Notes: generated by a model not told the origin, from the sequence alone. A DNA stretch of 64,000 nt from Neoechinorhynchus agilis (GCA_051530055.1 CM121342.1:5456001-5520000); one strand, 5' to 3'. Positions 1-11,637 are shown, numbered from the stretch's first letter. Program-made: numbers and translations.

Positions 1-1780
1 CATTGCCGAAAGAGGTAGCCAACCTCCGTTCTGACGCTGAGCCAAGTCCAGGACGGCTATAATGGGGGAATGTTTAAACCCATCAGGGTAACATGCTCGA
101 ATGGACTCGATTCGCGACAAGTTTTCGGCTGTGAATTCAAATGGAGTGTCACATTTGTTCTCAGGAGTATCCACGTGGAGATAGTCGATGCCTTTGGCCA
201 TTGTGCGGACGTTTGTAAGGTGGCAATGAACAACTGCGGAAAAAAGACGTTGAAGTTTAGACATCATCTATAAATACGTTACGTTCATAGCTCAAAACGC
301 GACTTGTGGCACTCGGACGCCGTTTGCGTTGTGTTTAAACATAAAAATTGCGCTAATATTCGTTTTTTGTTTGAGTAGCGGGAAAAAAACGGTGGTGAAG
401 GTATCCCGATATTTCGGACCCGATGGCTGAATGCGCCGTTCCGAGTCTATGAAATACTGTTTTGTATAATGAAAAATACCTACTAAAATGATGAGAAAGC
501 CGAGAAGTGTTTTGATCTTATTTACTGTTTCATGGACAAAATCCACCTTTTAAGACATCTTTGGTCAGGAGCTCGGGTTTTACTCCGTGGTTCGGGAGGC
601 TTTTTTTCCAGCAAAGTGCGATAGTTTGAGTCCGTTTCGGCCAAATCAACTCGGTGTTGATTTGTCCGTTCGATATGGCGCCAAAGATCGATCCAAACGT
701 CTACACACGATGCCAAAATCCCTTTTTTTGGCTATAATCCTCACATTATCCTTTTTTTTGTAAGAATCGAATATTTTCTTCATTAATCAAAGAAATATAT
801 TCGGGTAGAGGAGGTGACCTCGCCTCATCAGTCTTCTAAAAATCTATAAATCAAATGTGCTATTACCGGGGGGAATCTCGCGCTCTTGAAGGTAACCCAT
901 AAAATAACCAATCTTTTGAAAAGAAATGGATTTTGGCCATCGGGCCCGTTTTATTCTCTGGGTCCTCGTGATCACTTGAATTTGGAGTAAATGACGGTCG
1001 ACACGCATTAAAAGTGTTCTTTTTTTGAGGGAAATTCTCCTTTGGTTACTTGCTCAAGTTCATCAGTTGACTAAAAGTCACTTTTTTTTAATGTCGACTT
1101 TTAAACAAAAAAACCTAAAGTCCGATTTGATACAAAAACATTCTCACCAGTATAGAGGACCGAAATGAAAAATTGGGTTAATTTGATTAGAAAAGGATGC
1201 AATCGAAAATTGTCGATCTTCTCAAAAACTCTTTTATAAAAGCAATAATTACAGCTTTTCTGAGAATTCCAAAAGATTTCGTGCCTTAGAGAAGTTCTTC
1301 CTGCCTTCAAAGTCTCGTCGATTTTATTAAAAATCAGTTTTGTCGGTCGATAATATTTAAAAGTGCTGGTAAGTTTCGCCAATTAATGAATCGAATGGCC
1401 CTAACAATTGAATTTGCATCTATACCACCCCGTTTTTCATCTCTTATTAACTTTTTCTCGGTTTTTTTAAAGAAATCGAATGAACCACCCGATTTTACAC
1501 CATTCCCATGGTTTTTTTATTTTCAGTTTCAATTAGCGATGTTTGATCCAGAAAAAAAGATTTATATTGAAAATTTTCGACCATTAATTGTTTTTATTGA
1601 ATAAAAAAGTGATCAATCTTTAAAATCGAAAGTCGTTTGCACTGATTTGTTTTAAAAATTTGAAAGTTCAATAATAGAGAACAATAGCCAATAGAAATTC
1701 GCTTGCTTTTTTATTGGAGCATCATCAGCCAATCAGCGTTTAGAATTTAATTTTGGTTATTACAATTTTCACGATTTTAG
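1..1780. other. No supported gene
   Basis: AT-rich sequence with only short open frames on both strands. A minus-strand stretch at 292-546 contains one hydrophobic segment (LLGFLIILVGIF), but I find no ATG in that frame and no match to a family, so it is not called as a gene. The last bases before the downstream PEBP start look like a splice acceptor. Confidence 0.5.
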
Positions 1781-2284
1781 ATGGCGAATAGCGACGTAAA
1801 AGCGGTTCTAAATGTCATTAACGCTAAGCTAAACTCGATTTCTAAGGAAATGCTCTTTAAGTTTGGCAAGGAAAAGGTTGAACACTTAAGCACTCGACTC
1901 AAGGCAGATTGTGCGATTAGACCAACTTTGCAGTTTCCAATGGAGGATTTAAAAGAGTCATATTATACTGCCATAATGGTAGATCCGGATGCACCAAGCG
2001 CTAAAGAACCTAAATTTGGTCCGTGGTTGCACTGGATCGTTCACAATATCTCGAAAAATAATCCAGACGGAAAGGATGCGTGCACCTATTTCGGACCTTC
2101 TCCACCTCGTGGCGTCCATCGATACGTGACTTTAGTTTTCCTTCAACCAAATGGCAAGATCGATTTCTCAAATGAAGATTATACCGATAGAGCTCGATTC
2201 AAGTACCAGCAATTCATTGAGAAGTACAATCTCCTACTTGCTTATGGTCACTTGTTCAAGGTAGACAGCAATAAACCAGAGTGA
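1781..2284 (+). CDS. Phosphatidylethanolamine-binding protein (PEBP/RKIP family)
   Basis: Single-exon 167-residue protein. Family signatures are visible: the ligand-site strand reads IMVDPDAPSA followed by GPWLHWIVHNI, and the second conserved block reads GPSPPRGVHRYVTLVFLQ. PEBP proteins bind anionic phospholipid head groups and in animals modulate Raf/MAPK and other kinases; they are normally cytosolic and about 185 residues, so this one is slightly short at the N terminus. The ATG lies directly after a splice-acceptor-like TTTTAG (1775-1780), so a 5' UTR intron or trans-splice acceptor abutting the start is possible. A poly(A) signal AATAAA sits at 2306-2311, 22 nt after the stop. Identity is clear; the partner kinase or ligand cannot be read from sequence. 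Confidence 0.95.
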   Translation: MANSDVKAVLNVINAKLNSISKEMLFKFGKEKVEHLSTRLKADCAIRPTLQFPMEDLKESYYTAIMVDPDAPSAKEPKFGPWLHWIVHNISKNNPDGKDACTYFGPSPPRGVHRYVTLVFLQPNGKIDFSNEDYTDRARFKYQQFIEKYNLLLAYGHLFKVDSNKPE

Positions 2285-2305
2285 CGTTTCTCAATTTAGA
2301 GGTAA

Positions 2306-2311
2306 AATAAA
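2306..2311 (+). terminator. Poly(A) signal of the PEBP gene
   Basis: AATAAA 22 nt after the PEBP stop codon, with a second AATAAAG-like run a few bases on. Confidence 0.6.
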
Positions 2312-2837
2312 TCGAAAATAAAGTTGAGGAAAAAATCAGTTAATATTGCGAACACAAATTCAAAAAGCTAGCAGTTGAGGATTAGTGATTTATTTTCTTA
2401 TTTCTCAAACTGTTTCATTAAAAAAAACGTTCCCATGTCGCCGGGCAATAATAATTTTATTTCATTTGCCGACTTTTTCGTAGAATTCGCGAGCAAATAA
2501 TGTTAATTTTTTTGTGAAAAAAATACTCGATTTTCAGGCCGCATTTCTTCTTTTCTAAAATGTAAACTTTACAAGGCTTCCTCATGAATTGTTTGTAAGT
2601 TTTCTTAAGTAATTAATAGAATTAAAAAAAGGAATTTTAAATGGGTTTCACACTTAAAATGATAAAAAATGGGCATTGAAATTACTGGTTAATTTAGCTG
2701 AGTAATCATTTTATAGGCCGATAATTAAGGATATTTAAAATCTATTCGATTTGCTTATTTAGAAGTATACTTAATTGCTATTAAAAATTATGTAATCGAT
2801 TATAAAGCAGTCACAATTTCTAAACCGATATTTACAA
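2312..2837. other. AT-rich intergenic gap
   Basis: Convergent gap between the PEBP gene (+) and thiamine pyrophosphokinase (-). Strongly AT-rich with short A and T runs; no open frame, RNA gene or repeat recognised. Confidence 0.6.
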
Positions 2838-3641
2838 TTAATAAATATTGTCCTTCATAAAAGTGTGATTAATGATAACAACTGAATGTTTATCGACTAC
2901 TAATTCAAATATTTTGTTATTATTGTCCTTGAATTGATTGGATGTACTTATAGACGTTTTTCCGAGTTCCAACAATGAATTGTCCATTTCATATTTTAAT
3001 CCTTTCGACGTTATCGTGGTTGGTCCACAAAACGGCACCACACCGCAGTAGATTCCGCAATTTCGGCAATCATTCGCTTCGATGATATTGCGTACATTTG
3101 GTCCAACTGTAAACAATACATCAGAATCCGTTACGATGAACATTGGAAACGAAAATTGATTTGCGTGTTTTATCAAAGTGTGGATTATGTTGATGGTATG
3201 ATCAAACCTTCGACCCAAGATGCAGATTATATAGACGACATCGATGTCCGTATTGATTTCATTGCACTGATTAAACATCATCAAAGTCTTCTCTAGATCA
3301 GCAAAGTTCTGATCGGGCAACTCTACAAATGGAACTTTGAAAGCGTTTCGTGCCTCCATAGATAATGAATCCATATCTCCACAGACAATAGTCGGTGATA
3401 TAGGAACAATGGATCCCTGTTTATTAGTGCCATGGACGGCCTTAAGTAACATATTGGCTGCACCATCCACGCAAATCCGTAATTGGGAACGATTCCAAAG
3501 ATCACGACAATAATCGTTACGTCCATTGAATTGCACTGCATGATTCAACAATATCGATCCCATTTTCAGAGGTTTAACTTTGTTTACGAAACCTAAAAAT
3601 GGTGAAATCTTCACTTGTTTCAATGCTGATGCCATTTGCAT
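2838..3641 (-). CDS. Thiamine pyrophosphokinase (TPK1-like)
   Basis: Makes thiamine diphosphate from thiamine and ATP in the cytosol. The single exon gives 267 residues from the ATG at 3641; a second ATG at 3635 and one near residue 27 (KMGSILLNHAVQFNG) are alternative starts, the last giving a length nearer the 243 residues of human TPK1. Conserved blocks in order: RICVDGAANMLL (nucleotide site), PTIVCGDMDSL, LPDQNFADLEKTLMMF (Asp-rich metal/diphosphate site), ILGRRFDHTINIIHTL, then the C-terminal thiamine-binding beta domain with GVVPFCGPTTITSKGLKYEM and KTSISTSNQF. All catalytic-region motifs are present. The upstream flank runs straight into the inverted-repeat-bounded array at 3908, so its promoter must be short. 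Confidence 0.93.
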   Translation of the reverse strand: MQMASALKQVKISPFLGFVNKVKPLKMGSILLNHAVQFNGRNDYCRDLWNRSQLRICVDGAANMLLKAVHGTNKQGSIVPISPTIVCGDMDSLSMEARNAFKVPFVELPDQNFADLEKTLMMFNQCNEINTDIDVVYIICILGRRFDHTINIIHTLIKHANQFSFPMFIVTDSDVLFTVGPNVRNIIEANDCRNCGIYCGVVPFCGPTTITSKGLKYEMDNSLLELGKTSISTSNQFKDNNNKIFELVVDKHSVVIINHTFMKDNIY

Positions 3642-3907
3642 TATTGGTGTGCTCTTGGAAACTATAAATCGAATTCGGAACAACAGAAATCACTTTTCGA
3701 AGCGCTTGGTCACGTGCGTCTTCTTAATTAAGAAATCTTATTGGTCATTCGATTTACACCAATCCGTTTCATTTCCACAGATTGCAATAAACAACAATCG
3801 CACTTTTTGGACAACTTGGCGTGGTCCAATCGGCTGCTTATTGTTAGTAGGAGAGTTTTGTTTGTTCAAGAGATCAAGAATCACTGTATCCAATAAACAT
3901 AAGAGAA

Positions 3908-5360
3908 TTCCAAACACGGCCGAATGGTCTGGGACGGTGCTGGTCCGTGCTCAATGCCCCCCAAGACCGTAGACGGTTATAAGTTTGTACATCCTCGTCC
4001 GGAGGAGATACTCATCAGTGAGTTCTCCCTTCAACACGGGGTATTTCGTCTCCTTTTGATTGTTCTCCCTTTGGCGACCGTGGATTCGAACCCTTTGACC
4101 CAACATCCAAACACGGCCAAATGGACACCCACAGTCCATCGCCGATTCATTGGTCTGGGAAGGTGCTGGTCCGTGCTCAATGCCCCCCAAGACCGTAGAC
4201 GGTTAGAAGTTTGTACATCCTCGTCGGAGGAGATACTCATCAGTGAGTTCTCCCTTCAACACGGGGTATTTCGTCTCCTTTTGATTGTTCTCCCTTTGGC
4301 GACCGTGGATTCGAACCCTTTGACCCAACATCCAAACACGGCCAAATGGACACTCACAGTCCATCGCCGATTCATTGGTCTGGGACGGTGCTGGTCCGTG
4401 CTCAATGCCCCCCAAGACCGTAGACGGTTAGAAGTTTGTACATCCTCGTCCGGAGGAGATACTCATCAGTGAGTTCTCCCTTCAACACGGGGTATTTCGT
4501 CTCCTTTTGATTGTTCTCCCTTTGGCGACCGTGGATTCGAACCCTTTGACCCAACATCCAAACACGGCCAAATGGACACTCACAGTCCATCGCCGATTCA
4601 TTGGTCTGGGACGGTGCTGGTCCGTGCTCAATGCCCCCCAAGACCGTAGACGGTTATAAGTTTGTACATCCTCGTCCGGAGGAGATACTCATCAGTGAGT
4701 TCTCCCTTCAACACGGGGTATTTCGTCTCCTTTTGATTGTTCTCCCTTTGGCGACCGTGGATTCGAACCCTTTGACCCAACATCCAAACACGGCCAAATG
4801 GACACTCACAGTCCATCGCCGATTCATTGGTCTGGGACGGTGCTGGTCCGTGCTCAATGCCCCCCAAGACCGTAGACGGTTATAAGTTTGTACATCCTCG
4901 TCCGGAGGAGATACTCATCAGTGAGTTCTCCCTTCAACACGGGGTATTTCGTCTCCTTTTGATTGTTCTCCCTTTGGCGACCGTGGATTCGAACCCTTTG
5001 ACCCAACATCCAAACACGGCCAAATGGACACTCACAGTCCATCGCCGATTCATTGGTCTGGGACGGTGCTGGTCCGTGCTCAATGCCCCCCAAGACCGTA
5101 GACGGTTATAAGTTTGTAAATCCTCGTCCGGAGGAGATACTCATCAGTGAGTTCTCCCTTCAACACGGGGTATTTCGTCTCCTTTTGATTGTTCTCCCTT
5201 TGGCGACCGTGGATTCGAACCCTTTGACCCAACATCCAAACACGGCCAAATGGACACTCACAGTCCATCGCCGATTCATTGGTCTGGGACGGTGCTGGTC
5301 CGTGCTCAATGCCCCCCAAGACCGTGTGGACTGCGGGTGCCCATTCGGCCGTGTTTGGAA
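3908..5360. mobile_element. TIR-bounded array of 225-226 bp tandem units
   Basis: About 6.3 direct repeats of 225-226 bp, nearly identical, enclosed by a perfect 20-bp inverted repeat: TTCCAAACACGGCCGAATGG at 3908-3927 and its reverse complement at 5341-5360. Each unit begins with a one-base variant of that end sequence, and the last partial unit is inverted to form the right end. Every unit carries a perfect tRNA-type B box (GGTTCGAATCC, minus strand) at 4082, 4307, 4533, 4759, 4985 and 5211. No transposase is inside. It is best described as a non-autonomous foldback-like element that expanded internally. Open frames in it change frame each unit and are not genes. Confidence 0.75.
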
Positions 5361-5899
5361 TAATGAAATATCTATCAAAAAGACTAGTGGCTGAGACACC
5401 CATAAAAAATGCTAAAAGATAAGAATAATAACCCGTTTGTGTTTAACTTCCTATCTCTCGCTAATCGCAAATGTTTATTAATTGCGATTGGTAGCGCCAT
5501 TCTCGAATAAAGAAAATCACAACAAATATCGGGAAAGATTAGACGCAAAGAGAAAAGCTCATGGAAGAGTATATTTTTAAACCGGACACGGCTGCTTCCT
5601 TTGGTTTTATTGAGCTTGAGAATCTTTTGTTGTTACGACTCATTTTTTAGACACGCCGAAAATGGATGAAGGAAGCGCTTAAAATCACGTTTAATATCCT
5701 GAATCACACGGTTGCGAGTTTTTAAAAATCCATCCGGATCCTCAGATACCTTCAACCATTATAATTGGGCTCGCGTTCCACCGATCTGGGTCAAGGAAGC
5801 GGTTAAAATCACTTACCACACGGTTGGAAGTTTGTACAAATCCCTTCGGATCCTCAGACACCTTCGGAGGACACGCAAAGCTTCCCTGACCCATTTGGG
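5361..5899. repeat. Degenerate short direct repeat, no gene
   Basis: Two diverged copies of a ~75-bp unit at about 5667-5755 and 5797-5870 share GGAAGCGnTTAAAATCAC and a CGGATCCTCAGAnACCTTC segment. A related fragment occurs in inverted orientation at about 63780-63830. The rest, 5361-5660, shows nothing recognisable. Confidence 0.5.
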
Positions 5900-7110
5900 T
5901 TTGTCCAAGAAATCAGCCGTGTAGAGGGTTTAATCAATTCAAAAATGGGCATATTTCTTAGTTAATTTTTCGCGAGCTGGTTACATTTTTTGCGCAGTCG
6001 GCTGATTTCTTGGACTCAACAAAACTCGCACCAAAAAGAGGGTGAGGGAAGCGTCCAGCGATGTCCTCCTCCTCGGACCGTATATTTCAGGGTTTTTAGG
6101 CGTGATTTTATGCTCTTCCCTCGCTCTTTTTGGTGTGAGTTTTGAACCTAAGAAATCAGCCGCGTCGAGAATGTAAAATGGGCACATTTCTTAGTTTATT
6201 TTTCGCGAGCTGGTTACATTTTTTGCGCAGTCGGCTGATTTCTTGGACTCAACAAAACTCACACCAAAAAGAGGGTGAGGGAAACGTCCAGCGACGTCCT
6301 CCTCCTCGGACCGTATATTTCACGGTTTTTAGGCGTGATTTTATGCTCTTCCCTCGCTCTTTTTAGTGTGAGTTTTGAACCTAAGAAATCAGCCGTGTAG
6401 AGGGTGTAATCAATTCAAAAATGGGCATATTTCTTAGTTAATTTTTCGCGAGCTGGTTACATTTTTTGCGCAGTCGGCTGATTTCTTGGACTCAACAAAA
6501 CTCACACCAAAAAGAGGGCGAGGGAAGCGTCCAGCGACGTCCTCCTCCTCGAACCGTATATTTCAGGGTTTTTAGGCGTGATTTTATGCTCTTCCCTCGC
6601 TCTTTTTAGTGTGAGTTTTGAACCTAAGAAATCAGCCGCGTAGAGGGTGTAATCAATTCAAAAATGGGCATATTTCTTAGTTAATTTTTCGCGAGCTGGT
6701 TACATTTTTTGCGCAGTCGGCTGATTTCTTGGACTCAACAAAACTCACACCAAAAAGAGGGCGAGGGAAGCGTCCAGCGACGTCCTCCTCCTCGGACCGT
6801 ATATTTCAGGGTTTTTAGGCGTGATTTTATGCTCTTCCCTCGCTCTTTTTAGCGTGAGTTTTGAACCTAAGAAATCAGCCGCGTAGAGAATCTAAAATGG
6901 GCATATTTCTTAGTTTATGTTTCGCGAGCTGGTTACATTTTTTGCGCGGTGGTTCAAAACTCACACCAAAAAGAGGGTGAGGGAAGCGTCCAGCGACGTC
7001 CTCCTTCTCGGACCGTATATTTCAGGGTTTTTAGGCGTGATTTTATGCGATTCCCTCGCCCTTTTTAGTCTGAGTTTTGAACCCAAGAAATCAGCCGCTA
7101 GAGAGTGTAA
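5900..7110. repeat. Tandem array of ~242-bp foldback units (5 copies)
   Basis: Five units spaced 242, 232, 242, 243 and 217 bp (landmark AAGAAATCAGCCG near 5908, 6150, 6382, 6624, 6868, 7085). Each unit contains its own inverted repeat of roughly 45 bp: an arm reading GGCTGATTTCTTGGACTCAA and continuing to AAAGAGGGCGAGGG, and a matching reverse-complement arm CCCTCGCTCTTTTTAGTGTG to AAGAAATCAGCC about 85-100 bp later. Further units of the same family lie at 63415-63850. Looks like a MITE-like foldback that was tandemly amplified. Confidence 0.75.
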
Positions 7111-7590
7111 TGAGTTCTGCACTTAAAAATAATCTAAAAATGTACTTGATAAGATGAATGTAAGAGACATTAGCACATTACTTTAATAAAAAGATAACAG
7201 AGATTCCATTATTTAGAACATTTTATTCTTCGCTGGAGGTCGCATGCCCTAACTGCTCCATCTTGGGACTCCTTATTGAATAAGCCATAACATTCTTTCC
7301 TTGTAGTAACTAAAAAGCAAGTAATTATGTTAACGAACTACATTTTGAGCACAAAATCTACCAGGAACTAATTCACTTAGATCTAAATAGAAAACAAACT
7401 CAATCTTAAACAAATAGAGGATCATTGAAAGAGTTTGGAGGCTTATCTTTGTTACCGAATTGAACGACCTGGAAAAAAGGCAATGTTTTATCCGCAAAAA
7501 TACTCGCAGATTATCTTCAATAAACGTCTCGGTATTTTCCAAACAACGCCAATTTCTATTCAAATTACATAACATTCAGAATTATTGCTC
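7111..7590. other. No supported gene
   Basis: Short frames only. A minus-strand frame at 7330-7575 of 81 codons has no recognisable domain and does not begin with ATG-supported context. Confidence 0.4.
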
Positions 7591-8010
7591 AGAAGTCTTC
7601 ACTTGCTAAATAATTTTTTAATTAAAAACTTTTCGAATCTCGTCCGATTCATCATCAGTTTGTTGGTTATTAAAAGACGAAACTAACAAAATAACGATGA
7701 ACTCGATGAGCTTTATATAAAAACGTCGATATGCTACTAAATTCCTGGGCATAAGATTAAAGTCTTGTTTCTTAGAAGTCTTCACTTGCTAAATAATTTT
7801 TTTTAATTAAAAACTTTTCGAATCTCGTCCGATTCATCATCAGTTTGTTGGTTATTAAAAGACGAAACTAACAAAATAACGATGAACTCGATGAGCTTTA
7901 TATAAAAACGTCGATATGCTACTAAATTCCTGGGCATAAGATTAAAGTCTTGTTTCTTAGAAGTCTTTACTTGCTAAATAATTTTTTTTAATTGAAGACG
8001 TTTCAAACTT
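7591..8010 (+). repeat. Tandem duplication, ~184-bp unit
   Basis: Two complete copies of a 183-185 bp unit (starts 7591 and 7774, AGAAGTCTTCACTTGCTAAA) and the beginning of a third at 7959. Copies differ mainly in the length of a T run. Confidence 0.75.
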
Positions 8011-9704
8011 CGTCGGGTTGGTTGCTTAATAAATGAGCCAACTTAAAACTTCTCGTTTCCATTGAAATCTTTGGGTCCTTAAGGTCATGAACATTAATAA
8101 AAAATTCAATCCTAAATTTTTAAAATCGACCGAGAAGTACGAATCAAGTCTGGCTGAAAAATAACATTTTTGAGTAAGGTCGTCGCATTTTGTTCCTTTA
8201 TTCTAAAAAACCAACTGACTATTTTGAGTATACATCTCTTCACTTTTTAATGTTCGCCATCACTCGTTGACAATCGACCTCATTTAGCTCTTCGAAGACA
8301 ACGATCTATAAAAAAGAAGTAGATTTATGTATTCGGCATATTTTTAGTGTTTTTTTTGCGACAATAAGAGTAAAATCAGCTTCATTTTATAAGTTTCGAA
8401 TTGTTGTTCGTTTGATAAGTTGGTCAAATTTTTTGTAGAGGACATAAGAAGAAAATCTCATTGAACACGATTAGAATATTGAAACGCCTCGCACAATGCC
8501 GTATTGTTAAACATTAAATCTTTTCTTGAATTCATACGACCTCGTTAACGAATTTAGTGCGAGTGATAGACTAGAAATTATTGGAGCGATTAAGGCAAGA
8601 AAAAAAGTTAATATTTAATGATGAGTTGGAGATGTGGTGATAATAAAAATCACCAATTAAATGACTCGCATAAGAAAGATATAAGAAACTATATTTAAAA
8701 TCAATTAATTTATCAGAAATAAACCCAGGATATTTCTTTAAGACACTCGCATAATAGCAGTTCTTATAATAAGCTACTTTTAGCTGAGACAATGCTACCT
8801 TTAGAGCACGCACGAAACGTGCCACCGGTGCCACCATCGCTAACGACCAAAATTTGCCATTGAAACCAAGATCTTTTTGCTAACTTCCTTTTCACAAGCA
8901 CCATTGAAGCATCAAAAACGTTTAGGAATTTAAGACCTTGTTAAAATTGGCCCGAAACAGAAAGCACACGCTTTCTAGATTAAACAACCAGAGATTGCTC
9001 AAGATATTCGATGGGGATTTCCTCGTGTCGACCAAATAATCTCGGAACAATGTTCTGCTGCAAAACCATGTAAGTGTAAGGTAAATAGTAAAATTCTTGA
9101 ACTTTCATTGGAGCCTAACAACTAACTGAAAAGTGGTATGTATTTTCGTAAGAGTAGAACTAGTTAATCTTTTACGATAACCAATCACTTCGTTAATCCG
9201 TGGCACTGTTTGTTTCGTTTGCGCCAATTGACATCCACGAGTGCCGTCGAATACTCAACAGTCTATTATGGTATTGAATTCACGATGAAAAAAAAAGTAG
9301 ATACTAATCACGTCGAACTGTCTTGTTCTTCATCGCAGATAAAATAGTTCTTAAAGAGAAAAATGTTTTCTTCGCACACAAAAAATTTAATGCGAATCCA
9401 TCCAAGTACAAAAAATGTTCAAATGTTTTCGAAAATAACAAGCTCAGCCGTTGAATTCAAACCCGTTTAAAATTTCTCTTGAATCAGGTGCCGAACTTAT
9501 TAGCGCACAATTTCCCTTGGGACTACGAAATTTTTTTAAACTCTGTGAAAACTAAAAATTATTAAACGTCCGTAAAATAAGCACATCGGCTAAGAAAGAT
9601 GATAGACTTTTCGTACTCAAGAGAGACATTTGACAAGTGCACGTCTTTCTATCAAATACGAATTCCACATCCGCAAAATCTAGTAACTTCTTTCTAACGA
9701 TTAT
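8011..9704. other. No supported gene
   Basis: AT-rich. A minus-strand frame at 8571-8837 starts with ATG and encodes 88 residues (N terminus MVAPVARFVRALKV) containing a 36-nt GTTTAT...ATATAG stretch that could be an intron, but I recognise no family and leave it uncalled. Nothing else seen. Confidence 0.4.
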
Positions 9705-11637
9705 CCCTTCAATAAAGTAACTCGAGCCCTTTTTAGTGTCATTTTTTTAGGAATAAATCCCTTTCAGATTGCTAAATCGTACTTTGGAGTTTCGATTTTT
9801 CTACTTTTTAACGTTCATAACTTCACCAAAGTCACTCGAGCACCTTTTAAGTGTCATTTTTTAGGAATAAATCCCTTTCAAATTGCTAAATCGTACTTTG
9901 GAGTTTCGATTTTTCTACTTTTTAACGTTCATAACTTCACCAAAGTCACTCGAGCACCTTTTAAGTGTCATTTTTTTAGGAATAAATCCCTTTCAGATTG
10001 CTAAATCGTACTTTGGAGTTTCGATTTTTCTACTTTTTAACGTTCATAACTTCACCAAAGTCACTCGAGCACCTTTTAAGTGTAATTTTTTAGGAATAAA
10101 TCCCTTTCAAATTGCTAAATCGTACTTTGGAGTTTCGATTTTTCTACTTTTTAACGTTCATAACTTCACCAAAGTCACTCGAGCCCTTTTTAGTGTCTTT
10201 TTTCGAGTTAATCCTAGTCAAAATGCTAAATCGTACTTTGGAGTTTCGATTTTTCTACTTTTTAACGTTCATAACTTCAATAAAGTCACTCGAGCACCTT
10301 TTAAGTGTAATTTTTTAGGAATAAATCCCTTTCAAATTGCTAAATCGTACTTTGGAGTTTCGATTTTTCTACTTTTTAACGTTCATAACTTCAATAAAGT
10401 CACTCGAGCACCTTTTAAGTGTCTTTTTTTCCGAATAAATCCCTTTCAAATTGCTAAATCGTACTTTGGAGTTTCGATTTTTTGAACATTTTCCAATGTT
10501 TTGCACATTGAACAAATTTTTTTAACGTTCATTCCTTCACCAAAGTCACTGGAGCACCTTTTAAGTGTCTTTTTTCGAGTTAATCCTAGTCAAAATGCTA
10601 AATCGTACTTGGGACTTTTGAATAAATCCCTTTCAAATTGCCAAATCGTACTTTGGAGTTTCGATTTTTCTACTTTTTAACGTTCATTCCTTCACCAAAG
10701 TCACTCGAGCCCTTTTTAGTGTAATTTTTTAGGAATAAATCCCTTTCAAATTGCTAAATCGTACTTTGGAGTTTCGATTTTTCTACTTTTTAACGTTCAT
10801 AACTTTACCAAAGTCACCCGAGCCCTTTTTAGTGTCTTTTTTCGAGTTAATCCTAGTCAAAATGCTAAATCGTACTTTGGAGTTTCGATTTTTCTACTTT
10901 TTAACGTTCATAACTTCAATAAAGTCACTCGAGCACCTTTTAGTGTAATTTTTTAGGAATAAATCCCTTTCAAATTGCTAAATCGTACTTTGGAGTTTCG
11001 ATTTTTCTACTTTTTAACGTTCATAACTTCACCAAAGTCACTCCTTTTAGTGTCTTTTTTGATAATCCTCAATGCTAAATCGTACTTTGGAGTTTCGATT
11101 TTTCTACTTTTTAACGTTCATAACTTCAATAAAGTCACTCGAGCACCTTTTAAGTGTAATTTTTTAGGAATAAATCCCTTTCAAATTGCTAAATCGTACT
11201 TTGGAGTTTCGATTTTTCTACTTTTTAACGTTCATAACTTCAATAAAGTCACTCGAGCACCTTTTAAGTGTCTTTTTTCCGAATAAATCCCTTTCAAATT
11301 GCTAAATCGTACTTTGGAGTTTCGATTGAACATTTTCCAATGTTTTGCACATTGAACAAATTTTTTTAACGTTCATTCCTTCACCAAAGTCACTGGAGCA
11401 CCTTTTAAGTGTCTTTTTTCGAGTTAATCCTAGTCAAAATGCTAAATCGTACTTGGGACTTTTGAATAAATCCCTTTCAAATTGCCAAATCGTACTTTGG
11501 AGTTTCGATTTTTCTACTTTTTAACGTTCATTCCTTCACCAAAGTCACTGGAGCACCTTTTAAGTGTCTTTTTTCGAGTTAATCCTAATCAAAATGCTAA
11601 ATCGTACTTGGGACTTTTGAATAGATCCCTTTCAAAT
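9705..11637 (+). repeat. Tandem array, ~113-115 bp unit, about 16 copies
   Basis: Units contain GCTAAATCGTACTTTGGAGT, a TTTAACGTTCATAACTTCA segment and CACTCGAGCACCTTTTAAGT. Two variant unit types alternate, one with GGAATAAATCCCTTTCA and one with CGAGTTAATCCTAGTCA between copies, and a diverged TTTTCCAATGTTTTGCACATTG insert recurs near 10485 and 11332, so there is higher-order structure of about 850 bp. Because many units are 114 bp (38 codons) they give long artificial open frames. Confidence 0.85.

Noticed and set aside
292-716. Two overlapping minus-strand frames with one hydrophobic segment
   Set aside because: Neither starts with ATG and the candidate intron between them gives the wrong phase.
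4070-5250. Functional tRNA genes in the 226-bp units
   Set aside because: The T stem is mostly unpaired and no good A box or anticodon arm is seen, so only a tRNA-like origin is claimed.
3924-5403. Many 79-94 codon frames on both strands
   Set aside because: They sit in a 226-bp array that shifts frame every unit, so no conserved reading frame runs through it.
5900-7110. CRISPR-like array
   Set aside because: Units are ~242 bp, wholly repeated with no unique spacers, in a eukaryotic genome.
9883-10485. 200-codon plus-strand open frame
   Set aside because: It is made of 114-bp tandem units (38 codons each); the peptide is a repeat artefact.
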